From Marilutibacter penaei (GTDB lineage: Bacteria; Pseudomonadota; Gammaproteobacteria; Xanthomonadales; Xanthomonadaceae): a stretch of DNA of 64,000 bases. Each line of letters begins with the position of its first letter. Within the stretch, counting starts at the first letter, position 1. The position numbers were made by a program, and so were the translations under genes. Location of the stretch: assembly GCF_014145395.1 (NCBI RefSeq), contig NZ_JACHTE010000001.1:248001-312000 (forward strand), in the 5' to 3' direction. Below the pieces are notes generated by a model. The model saw only the letters and a list, made by a program, of their open reading frames with translations. It ran no database searches and was not told the origin of the DNA. Of the stretch, positions 56,760 through 64,000 are shown one piece after another.

Positions 56760-58010
56760 ATGAACGCATCCGCCGACCTCCTCAAGGAACTCCGCATCGA
56801 CCGCACGTCGCCGCCACCTCCGGAATCGCGGCGCGGCCTGTGGGTCACCCTCGCCGTCATCGCCGTGGTGCTGGTCGCCGCGATCGCCGGCTGGTGGCTG
56901 TTCGGACGCGAGGCCGCGACCGAAGTGCGTACGACGCCGGCGGTCGCCATCGGCGGCGCGGGTGGCAGCCGCGCGACCTCGGTACTGGATGCGAGCGGCT
57001 ACGTCGTGGCCCGTCGCATCGCCACGGTGTCGGCCAAGGTGACCGGCCGCGTGCGCGAAGTGCTGATCGAGGAAGGCCAGCGCGTCGAGGCGGGCGATGT
57101 CATGGCCCGCCTGGACCCGGTCGACGCCGACGCGCAGCAGGCCCTGGCCCGCTCGCAGCTGGAGGCGGCACGCAGCCAGATCAGCAGCATCCAGGCGCAG
57201 CTGACCGAAGCCGAGTCGAACGCGCAGCGCCTCACCGCGCTGGCCGGCCAGCAGCTCGTGTCGAAGGCGCAGCACGACCAGGCCATCGCGCAGCGCGATG
57301 CGCTCAGGGCGCAACTGTTGACCGCGCGACGCAACGCGACCGTGGCATCCGAGCAGGTGGACATCGCCGACATCGGCGTGGACAACACCATCGTCCGCGC
57401 GCCGTTCGGCGGCGTGGTGATCGCCAAGGCCGCGCAACCCGGCGAGATCATCTCGCCGCTGTCGGCCGGCGGCGGTTACACCCGCACCGGCATCGGCACC
57501 ATCGTCGACATGGACTCGCTCGAGGTTGAAGTCGACGTCAACGAAGCCTTCATCGGCCGCGTGCAGCCGGGCATGCCGGTCGAGGTCACCCTCAATGCCT
57601 ACCCGGACTGGAAAATCCCCGCCGACGTCATCGCGATCATCCCGGCCGCCGACCGCGGCAAGGCGACGGTCAAGGTGCGCATCGGCTTCAAGGAGAAGGA
57701 TCCGCGCATCGTCCCGGACATGGGCGCGCGCGTGAGCTTCCTCGAGCAGGTTCAACCGGAGCAGGCCGACGCAGCGCCGATCGGCGTGCTGGTGCCCGGC
57801 GACAGCGTGGTCGAGCGCGAGGGCCTGCAGGTCGCCTTCGTGGTCAGCGACGACACCGCCCGCCAGCGCGCGGTGCAGGTCGGCCGCACGCTCGGCGACG
57901 ACCTGGAGGTCACCGGTGGCCTGTCCGCCGGCGACCGGGTGGTGCTCTCGCCGCCCGACACGCTGGCCGACGGCGCGAAGGTGAATGTCGTCGAAGACAC
58001 GGACAACTGA
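56760..58010 (+). CDS. HlyD/MacA-family periplasmic adaptor
   Basis: 416 aa. An N-terminal anchor helix (GLWVTLAVIAVVLVAAIAGWWLF), a lipoyl-like barrel (SAKVTGRVREVLIEEGQRVEAGDVMARLD), a coiled-coil hairpin (about 120-225, rich in Ala, Gln and Arg), then beta-barrel and membrane-proximal domains. It links an inner-membrane ABC transporter to the outer membrane. AGGAA lies just upstream of the ATG. First gene of the operon adaptor - ATPase - two FtsX permeases - lipoprotein. Confidence 0.92.
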   Translation: MNASADLLKELRIDRTSPPPPESRRGLWVTLAVIAVVLVAAIAGWWLFGREAATEVRTTPAVAIGGAGGSRATSVLDASGYVVARRIATVSAKVTGRVREVLIEEGQRVEAGDVMARLDPVDADAQQALARSQLEAARSQISSIQAQLTEAESNAQRLTALAGQQLVSKAQHDQAIAQRDALRAQLLTARRNATVASEQVDIADIGVDNTIVRAPFGGVVIAKAAQPGEIISPLSAGGGYTRTGIGTIVDMDSLEVEVDVNEAFIGRVQPGMPVEVTLNAYPDWKIPADVIAIIPAADRGKATVKVRIGFKEKDPRIVPDMGARVSFLEQVQPEQADAAPIGVLVPGDSVVEREGLQVAFVVSDDTARQRAVQVGRTLGDDLEVTGGLSAGDRVVLSPPDTLADGAKVNVVEDTDN

Positions 58011-58119
58011 GGCCGGCGTCGAAAGCGCACCCGCGCGTTCGTCGCCAGCAGGCGGTGCCCCGGTCGGGGCCCGCCACCATCCACCGGGGCCAAGGCCCCA
58101 TGCAAGCGAGGCAAGGGCA

Positions 58120-58812
58120 ATGACGGCACTGGTTTCGATCCGCAACCTGACCAAGACGTACCAGCGCGGCCCGGAGAAGGTCGAGGTGCTGCATGGCATC
58201 GACCTGGAGATCCCGGACGGCGACTTCGTGTCGCTGATGGGGCCGTCCGGCTCGGGCAAGACCACCCTGCTCAACCTGATCGGCGGGCTGGACTCGCCCA
58301 GCGGCGGCGAGATCGAGGTCGAGGGCGAGCGCATCGACCGCATGAGCGGCGGCCAGCTGTCGAACTGGCGCAGCCAGAACGTCGGCTACGTGTTCCAGTT
58401 CTACAACCTGATGCCGACGCTGACCGCGCAGAAGAACGTCGAGCTGCCACTGCTGCTCACCCGGCTCAGTGCCGCCGACCGCAAGCGCCGCGCCGAGATC
58501 GCGTTGCAGCTGGTCGGCCTGGCGGACCGGGGCAAGCACAAGCCCAACGAGCTGTCGGGCGGCCAGCAGCAGCGCGTGGCGATCGCACGGGCGATCGTCT
58601 CCGACCCGCGCCTGCTGATCTGCGATGAACCGACCGGCGACCTCGACCGGCAGTCCGCCGAGGAGATCCTCGGCCTGTTGCAGCTGCTCAATCGCGAGCA
58701 CGGCAAGACCATCGTGATGGTCACCCACGACCCGAAGGCCGCCGAATACGCCACCCACAGCCTGCACCTCGACAAGGGCACCCTGGTCGAGCAGGTCCGG
58801 AACGTCGCCTGA
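58120..58812 (+). CDS. MacB-type ABC ATPase (free-standing)
   Basis: 230 aa. Walker A GPSGSGKTT, signature LSGGQQQRVAIARAI, Walker B LLICDEPTGDLD, H-loop VMVTHD. Same subfamily as LolD and the ATPase part of MacB. Serves both permeases that follow. It starts at ATG 58120; the ribosome-binding site is weak. Confidence 0.93.
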   Translation: MTALVSIRNLTKTYQRGPEKVEVLHGIDLEIPDGDFVSLMGPSGSGKTTLLNLIGGLDSPSGGEIEVEGERIDRMSGGQLSNWRSQNVGYVFQFYNLMPTLTAQKNVELPLLLTRLSAADRKRRAEIALQLVGLADRGKHKPNELSGGQQQRVAIARAIVSDPRLLICDEPTGDLDRQSAEEILGLLQLLNREHGKTIVMVTHDPKAAEYATHSLHLDKGTLVEQVRNVA

Positions 58813-58833
58813 CGGATCCCGAGGAGGACTGCC

Positions 58834-59991
58834 ATGAAGTATCTCCACCTGATCTGGGCGGCGCTGTTCCGCAGCAAGCTGCGCACCGTCCTGACCCTGC
58901 TGTCGATCGCGGTCGCGTTCCTGCTGTTCGGCATGCTCGATTCCGTGCGCGTGGCCTTCAACGCCGGTGGCGCGGTGGCCGGTTACGACCGCATGGTCGT
59001 CGCCTCGAGGCTGTCGATCACCCAGATGTTGCCGGCGCGGCTGGAGTCTCAGATCGAAGGCGTGCCCGGCGTCAACCTGGCCGTTCGCGGCGCATGGTTC
59101 GGCGGCATCTACCAGGACCAGCGCAACTTCTTCCCGAACATGTCGGTCGGCGACGGCTTCTTCGAGATGTACCCGGAGTACGAGATCAGTCCCGCGCACC
59201 TCAAGGCCTTCGAAAGCACCCGCAACGGCGCGGTGGTCGGCGAGTCGCTGGCCGAGCGCCATGGTTGGAAGGTCGGCGACATGATCCCGCTGCAGGCGAC
59301 GATCTTCCCCACGCAGGGCAGCAACGACTGGCAGTTCAAGCTGGTGGGTACCTATCGCCTGAAGGAGGTCAAGCGCAAGGGCGAGGAGAACGCACTGTAC
59401 TTCCGCTGGGACTACTTCAACGAAGCCAACGACTACGTCAAGGACCGCGTCGGCTGGTGGATGGTCCAGCTGGACGACCCGTCGAAGTCCGACCAGGTCG
59501 CGCAGGCCATCGACGCACTCAGCGAGAACTCGGACCACGAGACCAAGACCCAGACCGAGCAGGCCTTCAACCAGGCCTTCATCAAGCAGTTCGCCGACAT
59601 CGGCCTGATCGTCAGCGCGATCATGGGCGCCGTCTTCTTCACCCTGCTGTTGTTGACCGGCAACACGATGGCGCAGGCGGTGCGCGAGCGCATCCCGGAG
59701 CTGGCCGTGCTGAAGACCATCGGCTTCAGCGACCGCAGCGTGCTGTGGCTGGTGCTGTGCGAGGCGCTGTTGCTGTTGTTCATCGGCGGTGGGCTCGGCC
59801 TGCTGGTATCGGCGCTCCTGATGCCGGGCATCAGCGCGGCCAGCGGCGGCATCGTGCAGCTGCCGACCCTGCAGACCTCCACCTGGCTCACCGGCCTCGG
59901 CCTGATGGTGCTGATCGGCGTGCTGGTCGGCCTGCTGCCGGCCCTGCGCGCGAAGCGCCTGAACATCGTCGACGCGCTGGCCGGCCGCTGA
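58834..59991 (+). CDS. MacB-type FtsX permease, first
   Basis: 385 aa. One N-terminal helix (SKLRTVLTLLSIAVAFLLFGML), a periplasmic MacB_PCD domain (about 45-250, Tyr/Asp-rich), and three C-terminal helices with the FtsX domain (IPELAVLKTIGFSDRSVLWLVLCEALLL). AGGAGG precedes the ATG. Likely a heterodimer partner of the next permease. Confidence 0.92.
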   Translation: MKYLHLIWAALFRSKLRTVLTLLSIAVAFLLFGMLDSVRVAFNAGGAVAGYDRMVVASRLSITQMLPARLESQIEGVPGVNLAVRGAWFGGIYQDQRNFFPNMSVGDGFFEMYPEYEISPAHLKAFESTRNGAVVGESLAERHGWKVGDMIPLQATIFPTQGSNDWQFKLVGTYRLKEVKRKGEENALYFRWDYFNEANDYVKDRVGWWMVQLDDPSKSDQVAQAIDALSENSDHETKTQTEQAFNQAFIKQFADIGLIVSAIMGAVFFTLLLLTGNTMAQAVRERIPELAVLKTIGFSDRSVLWLVLCEALLLLFIGGGLGLLVSALLMPGISAASGGIVQLPTLQTSTWLTGLGLMVLIGVLVGLLPALRAKRLNIVDALAGR

Positions 59992-60006
59992 CCCCACTAC
60001 GAGGAC

Positions 60007-61329
60007 ATGACCATGAACCGGATCAAGAAATGGCTGGGCAACATCGGCGTGGTGCTGGCGCTGCTCGCCGGCCTCGCCGTGTGGATCGTGCTGCCCTGGT
60101 GGGGTGTGCTGGCGCTGGCGGTACTGATCGGCCTCTGGCTGGCCTTCACCCGCAGCGGCCGGCTGGCGCGCGAGGCGACGAAGATCGGCATCGCCAGCCT
60201 GCCGCAACGCTGGGGGGCCTCGTCGGTGATCGTGATCGGCATCGCGGGGGTCGTCGGCGTATTGGTGGCGATGCTGGCGATGGGCGCCGGCTTCCAGAAG
60301 ACGCTGAACCAGACCGGCCGGGACGATGCCGCCATCGTGCTGCGCGGCGGCTCGCAGGCCGAGACCAACTCGAACATCAGCCGCGAACAGGTGCCGCTGA
60401 TCGCCAACCTCGACGGCATCGCCCGCGATCGCGAAGGCCGGCCGCTGGTGTCGCCGGAACTGTCGCAGGTGGTGAGCCTGGTGACGCGCGGCGACGGCAC
60501 CGATGCGAACGCGCAGATGCGTGGTGTCGGCGAGGCGGGCTGGGCGGTGCGTCCGCAGGTGGAACTGGTCGAGGGACGCCGCTTCGAGAGCGGCAAGCGC
60601 GAGCTGGTGGTGGGCCAGGGCGCACGGTCGCAGTACGTGGGCCTCGACGTCGGCAACACGATCGAACTGGCCAACCAGGACTGGACCGTGGTCGGCGTGT
60701 TCGCCTCTGGCGACTCGCATGATTCCGAACTGTGGGCCGATGCGGAGACCGTGGCGACCACCTACCAGCGCGGCAGCTACCAGTCCGTCACCGTGCGCCT
60801 GACCGGTGCCGACGCACTGGCGACCTTCAAGGCCGGCATCGCCGCCGATCCGCAACTCAAGCTCGATGTGCTCAGTACGAAGGACTATTACAGCAAGCAG
60901 TCCGAGGGCCTGACCACGCTGATCGACGTACTGGGCAAGGTGATCGGCGGGATCATGGCCTTCGGCGCAGTGTTCGGCGCGCTCAATACCATGTATGCCG
61001 CGGTCGCGGGTCGCGCGCGCGAGATCGCCACGATGCGTGCAATCGGCTTCCGCGGCCTGCCGGTGGTGGTGGCGGTGATGCTGGAGACGATGCTGCTCGC
61101 CCTGCTCGGCGGCCTGCTTGGTGGCCTCGTCGCCTGGCTGCTGTTCAACAACTACAGCGTGTCGACGCTGGGCAGCAACTTCAGCCAGGTCATGTTCAAG
61201 TTCTCGGTATCGCCGGAGCTGCTGTGGAACGGCCTGAAGTGGGCGCTGGGCATCGGCCTCGTCGGCGGCCTGTTCCCGTCCCTCCGCGCCGCCCGGCTGC
61301 CGGTGACCGAGGCATTGCGCTCGGCGTGA
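60007..61329 (+). CDS. MacB-type FtsX permease, second
   Basis: 440 aa. It has an extra N-terminal helix pair (GVVLALLAGLAVWIVLPWWGVLALAVLIGLWLAF) before the usual MacB layout: helix, periplasmic domain (about 105-310), and three helices with REIATMRAIGFRGLPVVVAVMLETMLLAL. It is clearly a paralogue of the first permease. GAGGA precedes the ATG; ATG 60013 is an alternative. Its stop overlaps the hydrolase GTG. Confidence 0.92.
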   Translation: MTMNRIKKWLGNIGVVLALLAGLAVWIVLPWWGVLALAVLIGLWLAFTRSGRLAREATKIGIASLPQRWGASSVIVIGIAGVVGVLVAMLAMGAGFQKTLNQTGRDDAAIVLRGGSQAETNSNISREQVPLIANLDGIARDREGRPLVSPELSQVVSLVTRGDGTDANAQMRGVGEAGWAVRPQVELVEGRRFESGKRELVVGQGARSQYVGLDVGNTIELANQDWTVVGVFASGDSHDSELWADAETVATTYQRGSYQSVTVRLTGADALATFKAGIAADPQLKLDVLSTKDYYSKQSEGLTTLIDVLGKVIGGIMAFGAVFGALNTMYAAVAGRAREIATMRAIGFRGLPVVVAVMLETMLLALLGGLLGGLVAWLLFNNYSVSTLGSNFSQVMFKFSVSPELLWNGLKWALGIGLVGGLFPSLRAARLPVTEALRSA

Positions 61330-62426
61330 CAGCGCACAACGTTCGTTGGCGGGCCGCCTCACATACCCTGGGGCTGGCGTGTGCCATCGTTCTATCGGCC
61401 AGCGGCTGCATGTCGCTGGCCGAGCGGATGGTCACACCGCCTCGTCAAACCACGCTCCGATTCACTGGGGAACATACGTTGGCGGCAGTGGGTGTCAGCG
61501 AGGGGGTGACGACGACGCCCGACGGCGTCCGCATCCACTACCTCGCGCTTCCCCCCTTCGAATACGACACCCAAGCGGAATTCCGCCGAAGCCCGGAACG
61601 ATACGGCCTGCGCTGGAACGTCCGAATGCCGCCCGACGGATCGAGTCCGCCGACACGGGGCACCGTCCTCTACCTGCACGGTTGGGGCGGGGATGCGTCG
61701 ATGGTGCTTCCCTGGGCCATGGCGCTCGCCCGCCAGGGCTATCGGGGCCTCCTCCCGGACCTTCGCCACCATGGCGGCTCCGACGACGCGCCGCCCGGGT
61801 TCGGACCCAAGGAGGCCCAGGACCTCCTCCAACTGCTCCCCGAGTGGCGTGAAGCCGGGCTGGTGGAAGGGCCGCTTTACCTCTTCGGCATTTCCTATGG
61901 CGCAGCAACCGCGATCTTCACCGCCGCGCAGGCGGGCGGTCCTGATTCCGATGCGCCGGTCGCGGTGGTGGCCATCGCGCCTTTCGACAATGCCGCCACC
62001 GCGGTCGAGCGCTTCACTTCGCGCGCACTGACCGCCCGTTCCACACCCTGGTTCATGCGCGCACGCTACGGCGAGGCGGATATCCAGCGCGCGATCGACG
62101 AAGCCGGACAGCGGCTTGGTGTGGAACTGGCGTCCATCGACACCGCTGCCGCCGCGGGCACGACTGACCGCTGTCTGTTGCTGATCCATGGCGAACTGGA
62201 CGAAACCGTTCCCCCCGGCAGTTCAGCCCGGATCGCAGACGCGGCACCGAACGCCCAGCTTCTGGCGCTTCCACTGGAGAACCACATGACGGTCGCCATG
62301 CGCTTCGACTGGCTGGCGCAGCCCATCGGACAATGGTTCGACGACGTGGCCGCTTCCGGGACATGCCCAGGGATCACGCTTCCGCCGGATCCCGCGAGCC
62401 AGCCGGGGGCAGCCGGCGAAGCCTGA
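61326..62426 (+). CDS. Lipoprotein alpha/beta hydrolase
   Basis: 366 aa. GTG start 61326 overlaps the permease stop (GTGA). Signal peptide with a Cys at residue 28 (LSASGC) suggests lipidation. Alpha/beta-hydrolase core: VLYLHGWGGDASM (oxyanion), nucleophile Ser in LFGISYGAATA (GxSxG), and terminal LENHMTV with the catalytic His. The substrate is unknown. Coupling to the ABC operon suggests it acts on the exported compound or its precursor. Confidence 0.88.
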   Translation: MTAHNVRWRAASHTLGLACAIVLSASGCMSLAERMVTPPRQTTLRFTGEHTLAAVGVSEGVTTTPDGVRIHYLALPPFEYDTQAEFRRSPERYGLRWNVRMPPDGSSPPTRGTVLYLHGWGGDASMVLPWAMALARQGYRGLLPDLRHHGGSDDAPPGFGPKEAQDLLQLLPEWREAGLVEGPLYLFGISYGAATAIFTAAQAGGPDSDAPVAVVAIAPFDNAATAVERFTSRALTARSTPWFMRARYGEADIQRAIDEAGQRLGVELASIDTAAAAGTTDRCLLLIHGELDETVPPGSSARIADAAPNAQLLALPLENHMTVAMRFDWLAQPIGQWFDDVAASGTCPGITLPPDPASQPGAAGEA

Positions 62427-62460
62427 CCATCCACTAGGCCGAGGCCGTATCCGGACGCCC

Positions 62461-62554
62461 GTGGCGGTCGCCATGCGTGACTTTCCGAAACATGGATGTT
62501 TCGTAAAAGCCTACATGCACGTATTCACGGCGTGTCACGCATGGCGACCGCCAC
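62461..62554. repeat. Dispersed inverted-repeat element, copy B
   Basis: Perfect 21-bp outer arms (62461-62481 and 62534-62554, right arm ends GGCGACCGCCAC). Inside: palindrome GAAACATGGATGTTTC (62487-62502), AGCCTACATG, then TTCACGGCGTGTC overlapping the right arm. Same order of parts as copy A at 7884-8062 but without its extra ~80 bp and with different arm sequences. Confidence 0.75.
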
Positions 62555-62580
62555 GGAAGTCCACCTGGAAGCCAGCATGC

Positions 62581-62627
62581 GCGACATGAAAAAGGGGACG
62601 GCCATACCGTCCCCTTTTTCATGTCGC
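62581..62627. terminator. Bidirectional terminator with 21-bp perfect stem
   Basis: Arms 62581-62601 and 62607-62627 are perfect complements (core AAAAAGGGGACGG / CCGTCCCCTTTTT) around loop CCATA. A T5 run falls on both strands, so it can stop transcription from the hydrolase gene and from prc. Confidence 0.9.
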
Positions 62628-62669
62628 GTCGATGTTCGCCGCCCCCGAACGGGCCCGGCAGGGCCAGGC

Positions 62670-64000
62670 TCAGTCCGCCCAGTGCCCCGGCTGGTTGGCC
62701 GTCGGCAGTACCTGCGCGGACAGCTGCTTGTCATCGCCGAGCAGGCGGATCGCGTCGGCCAGGATCGCCGCGGACTCGCGCAGCAGCGGATCGGGACGGT
62801 CTTCGGCCAGCTTCTCACGTTCGGTGTCGACCACGATGTCACGTTCGTTCGCGGACAGGCCGTCATCGGTCACGTCGGCCAGCGGATCGAGGTCGAGGCC
62901 CAGCGCCTTGCGCTCCTCCTGCCGGGCCTTGCGCTTGGCGACGTCACGGTCGCGCTCGGCGCGCCGCTCGGCCTCGTTCAAGGACACCGAAGTCTTCTCG
63001 CTCTCGGCCCGGTACTGGGCCACGTCCTCGGACCACCACTGGAACTCCCGGTCGGTGGCGATACGGGCCTCGTGCAGCGTCTCGAGCTTGGGCAGCAGCG
63101 GCTGGAAGTTGCCGTAGCGCACGTGCGGCACCGCGGCGATCTTGGTCCACGGCAACGCGTTGTCGTAGGTGCTTTCACCGAACTCGCTGGCATCGACGGA
63201 GGCCGGGAACGCGATGTCGGGCACCACGCCCCTGTTCTGGGTCGAACTGCCGCTGACCCGGAAGAACTGCGCAATGGTCAGCTTGACCTGCCCGAAGCGG
63301 GGCTCCTCGTTGGCCGGCCACCGGTCGAGGTCGAACAGGTTCTGCACGGTGCCCTTGCCGAAGGTGGTCTCGCCGATCACCAGGCCACGGCCGTAATCCT
63401 GGATCGCACCTGCGAAGATCTCCGACGCCGACGCCGAGCCCCGGTTGATCAGGACCGCCAGCGGGCCCTCCCAGGCGATGCCGCTGTCCTCGTCGCCGTT
63501 GACCGTCACGCGGCCGCCGGACTCCCGGACCTGCACGACCGGACCGCGGTCGATGAACAGGCCGGTCAGTTCGATCGCTTCGTTGAGCGAACCTCCGCCG
63601 TTGTTGCGCAGGTCCAGCACCACGCCGTCGACGCCGTCGCCGCGCAGTTCCGTCAGCAGCCGCGCCACGTCGCGCGTCGCCGAGGCATAGTCGTCGGCAT
63701 TGCGGCGGCGGCCCTCGAAGTCCTGGTAGAAGCCCGGCAGTTCGATCACGCCGATGCGCTGCGCCGGCGCGCCCTCCAGCGCGGGAATCTGGATGACCTT
63801 CGACTTCGCGGCCTGGTCCTCGAGGCGCACGCGGTCGCGTACCAGCACCACGCGGCGCGGCGCGGTGTCCAGGCCCATCTCGACCGGGATCACGTCCAGG
63901 CGCACCTTGCTGCCCTTCTTGCCGCGGATCTTGGAGACCACGTCGTCGATGCGCCAACCGACCACGTCCTCCATGGCGCCACTCTCGCCCTGGCCGACGC
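62670..64000 (-). CDS. prc: Tail-specific (C-terminal processing) protease, partial
   Basis: At least 443 aa of the C-terminal part; the N terminus lies beyond the right edge. PDZ end (GQGESGAMEDVVGWRIDDVVSKIRG), then the peptidase S41 domain with catalytic Ser in NRGSASASEIFAG and Lys in TTFGKGTVQ. A C-terminal DUF3340-like region follows (EFQWWSEDVAQYRAESEKTSV onward). It cleaves periplasmic proteins and peptidoglycan hydrolases from their C terminus. Confidence 0.94.
   Translation of the reverse strand, partial: VGQGESGAMEDVVGWRIDDVVSKIRGKKGSKVRLDVIPVEMGLDTAPRRVVLVRDRVRLEDQAAKSKVIQIPALEGAPAQRIGVIELPGFYQDFEGRRRNADDYASATRDVARLLTELRGDGVDGVVLDLRNNGGGSLNEAIELTGLFIDRGPVVQVRESGGRVTVNGDEDSGIAWEGPLAVLINRGSASASEIFAGAIQDYGRGLVIGETTFGKGTVQNLFDLDRWPANEEPRFGQVKLTIAQFFRVSGSSTQNRGVVPDIAFPASVDASEFGESTYDNALPWTKIAAVPHVRYGNFQPLLPKLETLHEARIATDREFQWWSEDVAQYRAESEKTSVSLNEAERRAERDRDVAKRKARQEERKALGLDLDPLADVTDDGLSANERDIVVDTEREKLAEDRPDPLLRESAAILADAIRLLGDDKQLSAQVLPTANQPGHWAD

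Noticed and set aside
57910-61362. 1150-codon minus-strand frame opposite the MacAB-like operon
   Set aside because: Antisense to four genes with intact ATPase and permease motifs; composition is that of a shadow frame.

Overview
The window is high-GC bacterial chromosome with no rRNA, tRNA, IS element, prophage or CRISPR array that I can see. Gene content points to a gammaproteobacterium of the Xanthomonadaceae (Lysobacter/Luteimonas/Pseudoxanthomonas-like). The pointers are a YajQ c-di-GMP-binding protein, small proteins of types common in that family (DUF3247, DUF3297, DUF4031), a lexA-imuA-imuB-dnaE2 mutagenesis cassette with a GTAC-N4-GTAC operator, a split B12-dependent ribonucleotide reductase (nrdJa/nrdJb), a lysine/alanine-rich histone-H1-like protein, and a single-lipoyl E2 next to an E3 that also carries a lipoyl domain. 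Both ends cut genes: lpdA on the left and a tail-specific protease (prc) on the right.

Layout. 1-4.2 kb (minus): pyruvate dehydrogenase cluster aceF - secreted unknown - MscS channel - lpdA, with a candidate promoter ahead of aceF. 4.5-9.5 kb: OmpW-like barrel, EamA transporter, Zn alcohol dehydrogenase, yajQ, a ~180-bp inverted-repeat element, DUF1415, RsuA-like pseudouridine synthase. 9.5-14.5 kb: rRNA methyltransferase, ybbP/ybbA-like ABC system, and tesA divergent from it with only 40 bp between start codons. 14.6-25.4 kb: small conserved proteins, DsbA/FrnE-like protein, large AsmA/DUF748 protein, cold-shock protein, two MFS transporters, an ABC-2 exporter. 25.5-28.7 kb: duplicated-domain lipoprotein, SDR, unknowns, polysaccharide deacetylase. 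28.8-36.2 kb: quinone-reductase-like MDR, then the SOS cassette lexA-imuA-imuB-dnaE2. 36.4-41 kb: clade-2 catalase and envelope or secreted small proteins. 41-45.2 kb: nrdJa - histone-like - nrdJb. 45.8-52 kb: HtrA protease, a YqjD/YqjE/YqjK-like envelope set, AI-2E family transporter, HAD phosphatase, M17 aminopeptidase. 52-61.3 kb: a DesK/DesR-like two-component system in an operon with an ABC-2 exporter, an SMP-30 protein, and a MacA/MacB-like operon with two FtsX permeases. 61.3-64 kb: lipoprotein alpha/beta hydrolase, a second inverted-repeat element, a 21-bp-stem terminator, prc.

The most interesting signals lie between genes or inside one. A 16-base identical sequence containing the perfect palindrome TGACAGCTGTCA occurs both ahead of the two-component/ABC-2 operon and ahead of the MacAB-like operon, suggesting one regulon of two efflux systems. 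An A9 tract inside nrdJb has stops in both alternative frames within a few codons. Two dispersed elements share an inverted-repeat/palindrome/core layout but have unrelated outer arms that are each self-complementary. The lexA operator sits directly against the lexA start codon.
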